A program made the translations under genes and the position numbers. A DNA stretch of 42,316 nt from Chitinophaga pinensis (GTDB taxonomy: Bacteria; Bacteroidota; Bacteroidia; SXHM01). Below are positions 24,846 to 33,326 of the stretch, piece after piece; position 1 is the stretch's first letter; each line of letters opens with the position of its first letter. The notes beneath the pieces were generated by a model. The model made no database searches and was not told the origin of the DNA. It saw only the letters and a list, made by a program, of their open reading frames with translations. The stretch spans positions 1-42,316 of the forward strand of contig CAMBRL010000014.1 in NCBI GenBank assembly GCA_945870105.1. The letters run 5' to 3'.

Positions 24846-25542
24846 CGGCTCCGTTTGCGGCTACTAATGCCATACCTGTTGCATTTCCCATGGTATAACT
24901 TAAACTGTCGAGGTTAAGGGTAACCGGATTTCTGAACCATTCATTCAGATTCATGTTGAGGTTAAAAGAATTGTTATCTGCTTTGACCTCAAAAAGGTGG
25001 TCGAGTTCAATGTTAACGGATGAAATATTTGTTCCCCTGTGTATTGCAAATCCATCTTCCTGCCCTGTGTTGTTGGTAAAATGGCCTTCAAATTTCATGA
25101 AGTGATATCCGCCACCCATTTGGTCGGGCCAGGCCATGTTGTTATTAACTATTATGTTAGGTAAACCATTGGTAATATTTTGCGCAGGACTTAATCCGAC
25201 TACAAATGAAACACGATTATAATTACCCATTGGTAATTCTGGAATATGAATAGTATTGGTTAAAGCATCGTTGGCATCTATGTAATAAATGCCTTCATCG
25301 GTATAATCGCTGCCATCTGCGTTATAAAAAATAAAGTTGGAAAGGTAGTAACGCAACGTAGTAACCTCATAAGGATTTCCTGCTTCATTGGTATAACTAA
25401 ACATGTTGTATTGCAGTGCCTGCACATCAACCTGATGGGATATATTAACATTAAACATTGCGGTGTTGCATACATCTCCTTTTTCATTCATACATGAAGA
25501 AAGGAATACTAAAACTGAAAGAAAGAAGAAAGGTGTTTTCAT
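24826..25542 (-). CDS. MbnP-family copper-binding-type lipoprotein
   Basis: 238 residues, lipoprotein signal MKTPFFFLSVLVFLSSC. The family pattern is clear: RYYLSNFIFYNADG, HIPELPMGNYNRVSF, an AWPDQMGGGYHFMKFEG segment with Trp and GY-F-K-EG, and SSVNIELDHLFEV. MbnP proteins bind copper through a kynurenine made from a Trp by MbnH; W in AWPDQ or in NEWFRN is a candidate. I start at ATG 25542, since a TTG 15 bp upstream would overlap the predicted -7 element. The operon has a nitrogen-oxide operator, so copper acquisition for copper enzymes of denitrification is a reasonable inference. Confidence 0.85.
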   Translation of the reverse strand: MKTPFFFLSVLVFLSSCMNEKGDVCNTAMFNVNISHQVDVQALQYNMFSYTNEAGNPYEVTTLRYYLSNFIFYNADGSDYTDEGIYYIDANDALTNTIHIPELPMGNYNRVSFVVGLSPAQNITNGLPNIIVNNNMAWPDQMGGGYHFMKFEGHFTNNTGQEDGFAIHRGTNISSVNIELDHLFEVKADNNSFNLNMNLNEWFRNPVTLNLDSLSYTMGNATGMALVAANGADVFSIQ

Positions 25543-25554
25543 TGTTTTTTTATG

Positions 25555-25599
25555 CAAAGTAATTCACTATACAGAGCACAAACAATGACGATGGTCATG
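25555..25599 (-). promoter_or_regulatory. Promoter of mbnP-mbnH: operator plus -7 (minus strand)
   Basis: Operator AATGACGATGGTCATG (25584-25599, core TGA-N6-TCA, centre 25591.5). Minus-strand 8-mer TTACTTTG (25555-25562) has one mismatch to TAnnTTTG and ends 36.5 bp from the centre. The predicted leader is very short (about 8 nt). Confidence 0.6.
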
Positions 25600-25632
25600 T
25601 TAATAATGTAATTTGCTTCAGCTATTTCTGAT

Positions 25633-26952
25633 CTATTTTATGGTAATCAATTTTCTCAGAGCTGGTAAAACCACCATCAGCATTCCTACAAGAATTCCTA
25701 TGCCTGCAAAAACAAATATGGCAAGAACAGGTGCTATCTTTTGCATAATTTCCTGAAAGGATAATTTGTTTTCTGCTGTGTAATATCCTTTTGCTATCCC
25801 TGCTACAACAAGGCTAATGAAGAATATGAGCAAACCTATATTAACTATCCAAAAACCCCAACGGATTAGTTTGCCTGATTTATCATTGAAATTTTGATCA
25901 GACACCTGTTGAATAATCAGAAAGCAGGAACTAATCAGTATCATTGTGTTGATGCCTATTGTGCTGCCCATAGCGTGGGCAACGGTAATATGAGTGCCAT
26001 GTGTATAAATGTTTACAGCAGGTATTGAAATAAGCAAAGCCAGAATAAGGTTGATAAAAATCCACACATCTGCAGCTATCATAAAACGATAGGGAATGTT
26101 GCCGAAATTTATTTTTGCCTGTTGCATAGTGCTTTTGAAACTCCATATTATTTTAGCGAGTATGAGCAATTCGGTCATACTGATGAAATATGCAAAGTGC
26201 CGTATCCAGGGGGCTGAGGGAACAATGTAGATATGGTGTGCCCAGCCAAACATTAGGTTGGTAAGGCCAAGTAGATACATAAGAAATGACAAACGCGAAA
26301 GTGCTACTTTAGTATCGCCACTTAGTTTTTCCATTACAAAAATGGCTGTGCCGTAAACCAGCATATTCCATGAACCAACCAATGCGCCATATGATTTCCA
26401 CTGAACGGTTAATTCCCTAACCACATTATCGCGAAAATAAGGCAGCAGCCATAGATATGATTCTGAGAATGTGAAAAGGAAAAAGAAAATGCCCGTTGCC
26501 CACATCCACAGGTAAACCGGCCAGGGCTCTTTCTTTTTTACCACCGTTTTAAAATAGTTGAAGCCAAACAGTATCCATCCAATTATGATTGGTATTGCCA
26601 GCAGGGGCGGAAACTCCCAGTATTCTCTGCCACCGAACTTCCCCATTATATAGCTTGCTATAATAAGCAGCCCGGTTATAATAAAAAGAGCAAAGTGTAT
26701 CCGGGGCAATCGTTTTGAATATAAAGTAAGATTGCAGTGGTTAGGAAGGTAATAATAAATACCACCCACAGCAGCCGAAAATATCCATGCCACCACCAGC
26801 GACACATGCAGCGGCCGGCTTTTAAAAAAAGGCAGCACCTCAAAAAATCCAGGGAAAATAAATTGCAAGCCGCTGATAGTCCCGAAAAAAATACCCAGCA
26901 ACAACGCCAGTAAACCAGTAATGATAAAAAGTATGCCTGTAGATTTATTCAT
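25633..26952 (-). CDS. NorB-like heme-copper subunit with incomplete FeB site
   Basis: 439 residues, about 12 helices, aligned to cNOR NorB along its length. Kept features: low-spin heme His in RPLHVSLVVAW, the GREYWEFP segment, the HH pair in GWAHHIYIV, and the heme b3 His in THGTHITVAHAMG. Missing features: where NorB has VVHLWVEGVWEL (FeB His and catalytic Glu), this protein has KSYGALVGSWNML, so both are lost. NorB AHGH reads AHAM, putting Met at the second low-spin heme ligand. It pairs with a normal NorC 1 bp upstream. It may be a divergent NO reductase, an NO sensor or an electron-transfer protein; plain NorB activity should not be assumed. Confidence 0.82.
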   Translation of the reverse strand: MNKSTGILFIITGLLALLLGIFFGTISGLQFIFPGFFEVLPFFKSRPLHVSLVVAWIFSAAVGGIYYYLPNHCNLTLYSKRLPRIHFALFIITGLLIIASYIMGKFGGREYWEFPPLLAIPIIIGWILFGFNYFKTVVKKKEPWPVYLWMWATGIFFFLFTFSESYLWLLPYFRDNVVRELTVQWKSYGALVGSWNMLVYGTAIFVMEKLSGDTKVALSRLSFLMYLLGLTNLMFGWAHHIYIVPSAPWIRHFAYFISMTELLILAKIIWSFKSTMQQAKINFGNIPYRFMIAADVWIFINLILALLISIPAVNIYTHGTHITVAHAMGSTIGINTMILISSCFLIIQQVSDQNFNDKSGKLIRWGFWIVNIGLLIFFISLVVAGIAKGYYTAENKLSFQEIMQKIAPVLAIFVFAGIGILVGMLMVVLPALRKLITIK

Positions 26953-26953
26953 T

Positions 26954-27376
26954 CTAATGTTTGATTAACTCCACCGTTCCGTCTGCATTAATACTAAAAT
27001 CACGCACAGGCGATATTCCTGTTTTGTCAACATAGGTAAGGTATGCAATAAGAGCGTTTATTTCTTCATCTGATAAATTAAAGTTGGGCATTTTTTGTGT
27101 TCCTGTTTTTAAAAAGGCACGGGCAAGCAGTTCTCCTTTCCCTTTTGTTGATATAACATTGGTAAGATCCGGCCCCATGTATCCGCCCAATCCATAAAGT
27201 TGATGACAGGCGGTGCAGTTGTATTTCTGGTAAAGTAGTTTACCTTGTTTGGCTTCTGCGGTAAGGTATGCTGTGCCTTTATCTTCATCAGTGGCATGGG
27301 TTAATACTATTGCTGTGTAGATGATAAAAGATGTAAATAAACTCCAGAATAATAAGCGCTTTTGTAACGGTTTCAT
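26954..27376 (-). CDS. norC: NorC-like membrane-anchored monoheme cytochrome c
   Basis: 140 residues, one N-terminal membrane helix (LFWSLFTSFIIYTAIVL) then a periplasmic cytochrome c domain. Heme site CTACH (C54, C57, H58) is followed by QLYGLGGYMGPDLTN, a sequence highly typical of NorC; the axial Met is probably in TQKMPNFNLSDEE. NorC passes electrons from soluble cytochrome or cupredoxin to NorB. Its stop lies one base before the NorB-like start. The operon begins behind the strong palindrome at 27449-27464. Confidence 0.93.
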   Translation of the reverse strand: MKPLQKRLLFWSLFTSFIIYTAIVLTHATDEDKGTAYLTAEAKQGKLLYQKYNCTACHQLYGLGGYMGPDLTNVISTKGKGELLARAFLKTGTQKMPNFNLSDEEINALIAYLTYVDKTGISPVRDFSINADGTVELIKH

Positions 27377-27419
27377 AGTACTGTGTTTGTTGTAAAACTA
27401 TTGTTTTTGCAACAAAAAG

Positions 27420-27464
27420 TAAATAACCGCTCAATATTTTTTTTGAACTATGAGCGTAATCATA
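27420..27464 (-). promoter_or_regulatory. Promoter of norC-norB-like operon: operator plus -7
   Basis: Operator TATGAGCGTAATCATA (27449-27464; outer arms extend the palindrome to 27446-27467), centre 27456.5. The minus-strand 8-mer at the standard 36.5-bp distance is GTTATTTA (27420-27427), a weak -7 that resembles the one of the hemerythrin operon (GTTATTTG). The predicted leader is about 38 nt. Confidence 0.6.
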
Positions 27465-27574
27465 GTTTAAGGGGTTGAGGTCGCTTTTCTTTGACACCCA
27501 GAAAAATATGTTGATGGTTATTTTAGGAATAACTAAAAAAGGTAACACAGTAAAGGCGAGTAGTTTTTTGTGGT

Positions 27575-27760
27575 AAAAAATGAGGCGGGAGGTTAAAGCA
27601 AACCAAAACTCTGGGTAGGGTAGTGATTGCTTTCCCGCCTCAGCTCGCTAAAAGAAAACGATTTCAAACATTTTAGTTGTAGCCTAAACAGTTTCTAAAA
27701 ATAATGTATTTATCTTTTCTGTCATAGTTTTTTGCATTCAGATGATTTTTCTTTGTCCGC
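27575..27760 (-). ncRNA. Candidate small RNA (minus strand) with Rho-independent terminator
   Basis: The minus strand has an exact -7 element TAAGTTTG (27773 down to 27766) and, about 120-185 nt downstream, a strong hairpin: TGAGGCGGG (27581-27589) pairs with 27634-27642, and AAAGCAA (27595-27601) pairs with 27627-27633. On the minus strand it runs into six T (27580-27575). No minus-strand protein gene precedes this terminator, so a short non-coding transcript is the simplest reading. No clear -33 element was seen. Confidence 0.3.
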
Positions 27761-27867
27761 AAAAACAAACTTAAACCATGATTTGTAATATTTATTCGTT
27801 TATTTCTGAAGCGGTGCAAAACCCCTTTGGCGATAATATTTCGTTTACAGATATAGACGACAACGGT

Positions 27868-29169
27868 ATGTATCTGGAAGAGGTGCTTACCTGCAAACAG
27901 GAAAATGATTTTCTTGAAATGCCCCGTCTTATTTATAAAAACGACCCACATTGGATACCGCATATAAGGCAGGACATTCAAAAAATATTTGAATCCACCC
28001 GCAACAAACTATTTAAAAAGGGTGAGGCGATACGCTGGATATTAAAAAACAGAGAAGGTGTTACAATAGGTCGCGTTGCTGCTTTTCATACCGGAAAGGT
28101 GGCACAACCGGGCAAATTACTTACCGGTGGTTTTGGTTTTTTTGAGTGTATTGATGATGATGAAGCTGCCCGCATATTGCTTGACCAATGCGCCCGTTGG
28201 AATAAACAACACGGCATGCAGGCTATGGACGGACCTATTAACTTTGGCGAAAAAGACCAGTATTGGGGTTTGATGATTTCCAATTTTGATAATCCCGGAA
28301 CCTATGGAATGAACTATAATCCGGCCTACTACCGCAGGTTTTTTGACAACTACGGTTTTGGCACTTATTATGAGCAGTATGTAAATTACCGTCCGGTATA
28401 TTTGCCCGTGCAGGAGGTGTATGTGCGCAAGGCCGAGAGCCTGAAAGGGCAGGGCTACTCGGTGCGCTGCATTGACCCAACTAATACGGATAAGTTTGCC
28501 GAGGATTTCCGCACCATCTATAATGATGCCTGGCGGGTACACGATAATTTCAAGCCCATGGAAAAAGAGCAGGCGCAAAATATTATGCGCATGTTAAAGC
28601 CTATTATGGATCCGGATATTATTTATTTCGCTTACTATAATAATGAGCCGGTGGGCTTTTACATCAACTGCCCTGAGTTGAACACGCTGTTTAAATATGT
28701 TGACGGCAACCTAAACTGGTGGGGCAAGGTTAAGTTTATGTATCACAAACTCAAGGGCGATTGCCGCACCATGTTTGTTATTGTTTTTGGTGTAGTAAAG
28801 GCTCATCAGGGCAAAGGGGTTGAAGGTTTGATGATAAAATATTGTCAGGATCATCTGCTTCCGCTTAACCGATACGACCATGTTATACTTACCTGGGTGG
28901 GCGATTTTAACGCCAAATCGCTGAAGATGATAGAAAACTTAGAGGGTAAACTGTGGCGCACCTACATTACCTGCCGCGTTATGCTGGATAAGAATATACC
29001 CTTTGAGCGGTTTCCGATGATTGCCTATGAACCAATAAAAGAGATAGCAAAAGAGCAATACTCCAAGCTGGAGCCTGCTTATGATAATAGGGAAACATAT
29101 TTTAGGGTAAACAACACCATGGAAACAATCTGGCATTATCTGGCAATCCAATTTTCGAACTCTAAATAA
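27868..29169 (+). CDS. GNAT-like acyltransferase family protein, unknown substrate
   Basis: About 433 residues from ATG 27868, which opens on MYLEEVLTCKQENDFLEMPRLIYKNDP, the usual beginning of this Bacteroidota family; ATG 27778 would add 30 residues without similarity. The first half has WILKNREGVTIGRVAAF and GFGFFEC. The middle has GPINFGEKDQYWGL, and the C-terminal half carries the acetyl-CoA-type segment VVKAHQGKGVEGLM (Gln/Arg-x-x-Gly-x-Gly-like loop). The protein is soluble. Substrate and pathway are unknown. It stands alone between the norC control region and a group of exported proteins. Confidence 0.8.
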   Translation: MYLEEVLTCKQENDFLEMPRLIYKNDPHWIPHIRQDIQKIFESTRNKLFKKGEAIRWILKNREGVTIGRVAAFHTGKVAQPGKLLTGGFGFFECIDDDEAARILLDQCARWNKQHGMQAMDGPINFGEKDQYWGLMISNFDNPGTYGMNYNPAYYRRFFDNYGFGTYYEQYVNYRPVYLPVQEVYVRKAESLKGQGYSVRCIDPTNTDKFAEDFRTIYNDAWRVHDNFKPMEKEQAQNIMRMLKPIMDPDIIYFAYYNNEPVGFYINCPELNTLFKYVDGNLNWWGKVKFMYHKLKGDCRTMFVIVFGVVKAHQGKGVEGLMIKYCQDHLLPLNRYDHVILTWVGDFNAKSLKMIENLEGKLWRTYITCRVMLDKNIPFERFPMIAYEPIKEIAKEQYSKLEPAYDNRETYFRVNNTMETIWHYLAIQFSNSK

Positions 29170-29224
29170 AGTATATATGCAGAAGCAAATAACGATGAAC
29201 AAGAAGCAAATAACAATAAATCCA

Positions 29225-30871
29225 ATGAAAAACTTCCTGATCCTTACTGCTTGTTGCCTAGTGCTTACCACTTACTCTGTTAGCGCCCAAACCTACCAGC
29301 GCAACTATTCTACCCATACCGAATATGGAACTGTGCCCCAAACTACTGTTCCCTCGGCCAACAAGCCAAATTACCAGCCTACTTATGATTACAACAAACC
29401 AGAGAAATCAGAAAAGGAAATAACCACAGAAGCAGAAACTGCTGCATGGGGAGAAGTGATGAAGCAGATAAAATTTTATTATGAAAAAGAAGATTACAAG
29501 TCTGTGATTTCTACCTGTATTCAGTATGAAAAAAATCATGCAACTGCAATTAAATATTCTGATTTTGACATCTACTTTATTAGTTCCTGTATTAATTATA
29601 GCCCGGGTGATATAAGAGGTGCAACTTCTAAATTCAGAAATTTATATGGCAGACCTGATTTGAATGTGGCTGTAGCTAATATTTTACAACAACAGAGGCA
29701 ATATGCTGAAGCTTATAAATATTTTGAAGCTGCAAATAACAGCCCCGATTTAGATAATTATAAAAATCTTTTAGGATATTCCTTTACATGTTTAAAGGCG
29801 GGTGATTTTGTAAAATCACATACCGCTTTTTCCAGGCTGATGCTTCAAACCAAAAATGATCCTGTCAATTACTATAACCTTGCTGTGCTTTATCTCAACG
29901 AAGGTACTCCTGATGATACACTATTAGCATGGGGTCAGCTCAGTAAATTTATATCTGAATCAACTGACAAACGTGATGCCTACCTGCTTCGTGCTCATGT
30001 ATACTTATCTATAGGCGAATATGATAAAAGTATTAGCGATGTAAAAGAATACATGAAAACAAATGACTGTGCTAAGTGCCCAGCTCTGATTGCAAAAGCA
30101 GATCGTAAAGTATTAGAAAATAAAAAGAAAGAAGAAAACAAAATAGCCGCTCAAAAGAAATATGACCTTGAGAAGGCTGAAAAAACAAAGATTAAAGAGG
30201 CCGAAGAAAAGGGAAAACAAGTTGAACTGGATGTGAAAAATAAAATAGCATATGACAACTCAATACTCTACAAGAAGGCTGAAGAAGAATATTATTCATT
30301 TATTAAATTGAACAACATAGTAGAAACAATATATACCGGGAAGATTGAAAGCGGGAAATGTCCAACTTATGAAGCTGCAATGAGAAACAATGACTTCAAA
30401 TCAGTTTTCATTTTGATGAAATTGGGTAATGATATCAATAAACAATATCCCGAAGGGAAGGGTAATGCTTTTGCTGAAGCTTTGGGTTGGAGGCGATTTT
30501 TTATCGCAGAGTTTTTAATAAACTCAGGTTTTACTAACCGCTTTGATCCGAAAAAAAGGACACCATTACATATTGTTTGTGACCATGACCTTTGGGGTTC
30601 TAAACTTAAAGCATACTCCGCTGAACATTTAAAAATGGCAAGACTTATTATTGAAAAAGGTGCGGATGTTAATGCACAAGATTATCTTGGTTCAACTCCT
30701 TTTTACTTCGCTGCATCTCGTAGCGATTTTGAATTAGCAAAACTGCTTATTGAAAAAGGAGCCATTACTAATATACCGGGTGGCTACTATCATAAGACTG
30801 CATTGGAGGCTGCCAAGCTTGCTAATGATAAAAAACGGATTAAATTTTTAAAAAAGCATGAACCAAAATAA
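29225..30871 (+). CDS. Exported protein with TPR-like and ankyrin repeats
   Basis: Signal peptide MKNFLILTACCLVLTTYSVSAQ begins at ATG 29225; an ATG 48 bp upstream would add a polar stretch (QKQITMNKKQITINP) made from a short DNA duplication. Residues about 85-290 look like tetratricopeptide-type helices (YKSVISTCIQYEKN, YAEAYKYFEAANNSP, GDFVKSHTAFSRLM, GEYDKSISDVKEYM). A Lys/Glu-rich coiled coil follows at about 300-350. The C-terminus (about 385-548) has ankyrin repeats (RTPLHIVCDHD, LIIEKGADVNAQDYLGSTPF, LAKLLIEKGAITN). Probably periplasmic and protein-binding; the partner is unknown. Confidence 0.82.
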   Translation: MKNFLILTACCLVLTTYSVSAQTYQRNYSTHTEYGTVPQTTVPSANKPNYQPTYDYNKPEKSEKEITTEAETAAWGEVMKQIKFYYEKEDYKSVISTCIQYEKNHATAIKYSDFDIYFISSCINYSPGDIRGATSKFRNLYGRPDLNVAVANILQQQRQYAEAYKYFEAANNSPDLDNYKNLLGYSFTCLKAGDFVKSHTAFSRLMLQTKNDPVNYYNLAVLYLNEGTPDDTLLAWGQLSKFISESTDKRDAYLLRAHVYLSIGEYDKSISDVKEYMKTNDCAKCPALIAKADRKVLENKKKEENKIAAQKKYDLEKAEKTKIKEAEEKGKQVELDVKNKIAYDNSILYKKAEEEYYSFIKLNNIVETIYTGKIESGKCPTYEAAMRNNDFKSVFILMKLGNDINKQYPEGKGNAFAEALGWRRFFIAEFLINSGFTNRFDPKKRTPLHIVCDHDLWGSKLKAYSAEHLKMARLIIEKGADVNAQDYLGSTPFYFAASRSDFELAKLLIEKGAITNIPGGYYHKTALEAAKLANDKKRIKFLKKHEPK

Positions 30872-30886
30872 CCTTCCTCTGCCGGC

Positions 30887-31510
30887 ATGATTAAACAGAT
30901 AGTTTTGTTATTAATTTCTTTCTTCAGCTCTGGCATAGCCTATGCCCAGTATATAACCGACACCATCAGGCTATTTCAGGACGAAAACAATGAATGGGTT
31001 TATAAAAGTGCATCCGGGCAAAACAGATTAGCACGCTATCTAACCAGTCCTCTGTTATTTAGTGAAGAACTCTCAGCCTGTTCAGACATAGTTGAACTGA
31101 TTGACAATAAAAACCAACCCTATCTTACATTCCGCAAGGGGTATGTAAACAGAGATAAACAAATAGTTATTCCTTGTCAGTTCACCGATGCAAAAGATTT
31201 CAGAGAGGGACTGGCAGAAGTAGCCATTGACGGTAAATATGGTTTTATAGATAAAAAAGGGAATGCCATAACCCCCTTTATTTATGATGATACAAGAGAC
31301 TTTTATGAGGGTCTGGCACCGGTAGGCAAAGGAGCTGATAAAGCAACAGGTGCTAAAAACAAGTATGGTGTTATAGACAAAACTGGAAAAGAAGTGATAC
31401 CTCTTATTTATGATTGGATAGGGTGGTATGATGATGGTAAGTTTAAAGTACAGGATACAAATGGCAAAATCTTTTTTATTGATAAAACAGGCAAGCAGGT
31501 TGGCGAATAA
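30887..31510 (+). CDS. Exported WG-repeat protein
   Basis: 207 residues with signal peptide (VLLLISFFSSGIAYAQ) and three or four WG-type repeats of about 45-50 residues (GLAEVAIDGKYGFIDKKG, NKYGVIDKTGKEVIPLIYD, FFIDKTGKQVG). WG-repeat proteins are common, usually exported, with unknown function. It starts 15 bp after the ankyrin gene and precedes a hydrolase gene; two further WG proteins follow. Confidence 0.85.
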   Translation: MIKQIVLLLISFFSSGIAYAQYITDTIRLFQDENNEWVYKSASGQNRLARYLTSPLLFSEELSACSDIVELIDNKNQPYLTFRKGYVNRDKQIVIPCQFTDAKDFREGLAEVAIDGKYGFIDKKGNAITPFIYDDTRDFYEGLAPVGKGADKATGAKNKYGVIDKTGKEVIPLIYDWIGWYDDGKFKVQDTNGKIFFIDKTGKQVGE

Positions 31511-31534
31511 ATTTTAAGCAGTAAGTATAAAACA

Positions 31535-32497
31535 ATGAACAATTACCAAACCCATAAAAAAAACTACCTTACAATAGCTTTCTTTCTTTTTGCTAGTATA
31601 TGTCAGGCACAGTGGAAAGAAGAAACTTACCTTACTGACGATAGCGTACGCATCACCTATTATATAAAAGGAACAGGCGCACCCATGCTAATCATACCAG
31701 GCGGACCGGGATATGATGCCTCCTACCTTTTATCATTAGCCGATACATTGGCAAAAGAACTACCCTCATACCACAATAAAAGAGAACCACTGCAATTCAC
31801 CTATATTATTCCTGATCTGCGCGGCACAGGTAAATCAAAAATAGCTGCCGGAGATATTGAGCGAAAAGTGAATTTTAAAAACGTGATAACAGACCTGGAG
31901 CAACTGCGAAAAAAATTGGGATACCAACACTGGGCAGTAACCGGACATTCATTTGGCGGTTTGCTGGCACAATACTACTCCTGCCTTTTTCCCGAAGCTA
32001 TTGATCACATGGTGCTATTATCCACACCCGATCTTAACTGGAACTGGAACACAAATATCGGATTGCATAAAATTTCACTTCTTACACCCGTTGAGTTAGC
32101 CCTGTTAGACACGCTCCAGTCAAAAATGAGAAAAGGCGGAAACATAGATTCCCTGAAACTGGCTTATGACCGGGCAATGCTTCCTGTTTATATTTTTCAG
32201 CGTGCAGATACATTGAAAATAATGGAAATCTTAAAAGAGGTAACAATAAATATGGCGGTATTCAATAAAATGGTTGCTGAATTATATGGCAATTATAAAT
32301 TCATTACCGTAAACCTACCCGCTATTAAAATGCCGGTAATGATCTTGCACGGGCGCATGGACCCCATGGGCGAAGGAGTTGCCTATGAGAACCAGAAATT
32401 AATACCTCATGCCATCATCAGCTTTTCAAACAACGGACATTTTTTATGGGTAGAAAATTCTTATCAGGTCGGCAATGCTTTTAATGCGTTCTTTTGA
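31535..32497 (+). CDS. Exported alpha/beta hydrolase, prolyl-aminopeptidase-like
   Basis: 320 residues with an N-terminal signal (YLTIAFFLFASICQAQ). The oxyanion segment LIIPGGPGYDASYL and the nucleophile elbow GHSFGG are those of the proline iminopeptidase/hydrolase group. The acid residue is probably in HGRMDP and the histidine in NNGHFLWVE. The substrate is not predictable. It is inserted between WG-repeat genes on the same strand with short gaps, probably in one transcript. Confidence 0.88.
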   Translation: MNNYQTHKKNYLTIAFFLFASICQAQWKEETYLTDDSVRITYYIKGTGAPMLIIPGGPGYDASYLLSLADTLAKELPSYHNKREPLQFTYIIPDLRGTGKSKIAAGDIERKVNFKNVITDLEQLRKKLGYQHWAVTGHSFGGLLAQYYSCLFPEAIDHMVLLSTPDLNWNWNTNIGLHKISLLTPVELALLDTLQSKMRKGGNIDSLKLAYDRAMLPVYIFQRADTLKIMEILKEVTINMAVFNKMVAELYGNYKFITVNLPAIKMPVMILHGRMDPMGEGVAYENQKLIPHAIISFSNNGHFLWVENSYQVGNAFNAFF

Positions 32498-32539
32498 TGT
32501 TGAAAGTAATTCAGTAAAAATCTCCGAATAATAAATTAA

Positions 32540-33265
32540 ATGAAATACTTCTTTCTATTATTACTCACTACAACTATTGTTTTTTCAGCCTTTGCCCAAA
32601 CCCTTTCACCTTTCAGAGACGAAGTCACTAAAAAATGGGGCTACAAAGATGCAGGCGGCAAAATAGTAGTGCCTGCTCAATTCTATTCAGCAAATGAATT
32701 TTCAGAAAACATGTCAAGAGTGGCGGTTAATGGATCCATTGATGTTCTTGGAACTGCGGTGCCCGCATTGCAATATGGCTACATAGATGCAAGTGGCAAT
32801 CAGGTTATTCCCACTAAATATAGTATTGCAGCAGATTTTTCTCAGGAACTTGCATGCGTAAGCATCTATTCAGGGAATGGATATGGTTTCATTGATAAGA
32901 AAGCAAATACGGTAATCCCTTTCAATTATACGTCTGCACAATCTTTTTCTGAAGGACTGGCCCCGGTAAGTATGTCAGGAAAATGGGGGTACATAGATAA
33001 AAAGGGGAACTTGATTATTTCATACAACTTTGATGATGCCTCCATATTTTCAGAGGGCTTGGCAGCTGTGAACATTGGCTATGATGAAAAATCAGAAGCA
33101 TCAGGATTATGGGGATATATTGATAAAACAGGAAAAATAGTTATACCCTGTATTTATTCGTCTGCTAATAATTTTATGAGCAATGGCTTTGCCTTGGTAG
33201 ATGATGAAAATGGGGAAACCATTCTGATTGACAAAACCGGAAAGCTTGATGAAGGGGAAGAGTAG
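32540..33265 (+). CDS. Exported WG-repeat protein
   Basis: 241 residues, signal peptide MKYFFLLLLTTTIVFSAFAQ. Four to five WG repeats (KKWGYKDAGGKIVVPAQF, QYGYIDASGNQVIPTKY, KWGYIDKKGNLIISYNF, LWGYIDKTGKIVIPCIY), ending with ILIDKTGKLDEG. It is a close paralogue of the next gene, with the same signal-peptide-to-repeat layout (AQTLSPFRD / AQTLKPFSD). Function unknown. Confidence 0.87.
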   Translation: MKYFFLLLLTTTIVFSAFAQTLSPFRDEVTKKWGYKDAGGKIVVPAQFYSANEFSENMSRVAVNGSIDVLGTAVPALQYGYIDASGNQVIPTKYSIAADFSQELACVSIYSGNGYGFIDKKANTVIPFNYTSAQSFSEGLAPVSMSGKWGYIDKKGNLIISYNFDDASIFSEGLAAVNIGYDEKSEASGLWGYIDKTGKIVIPCIYSSANNFMSNGFALVDDENGETILIDKTGKLDEGEE

Positions 33266-33326
33266 CACACCATTTCTAAATAAAACCTTAACTATAAACG
33301 AAAGCCTTGAAATTAATACTAAAAAA

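Larger units (their letters stand above)
27377..27867. other. Non-coding region with operator, hairpin and possible small-RNA locus
   Basis: No convincing protein gene lies between norC and the GNAT-like gene. The region contains the norC operator, a plus-strand -7-like TTTCTTTG (27486-27493) also exactly 36.5 bp from that operator's centre, a stable hairpin at 27581-27642, and a minus-strand TAAGTTTG (27766-27773). Confidence 0.5.

Noticed and set aside
27778-27867. Upstream ATG 27778 as start of the GNAT-like protein
   Set aside because: The added 30 residues have no domain resemblance, and the family normally begins at the MYLEEVL-like segment; the upstream start remains possible.
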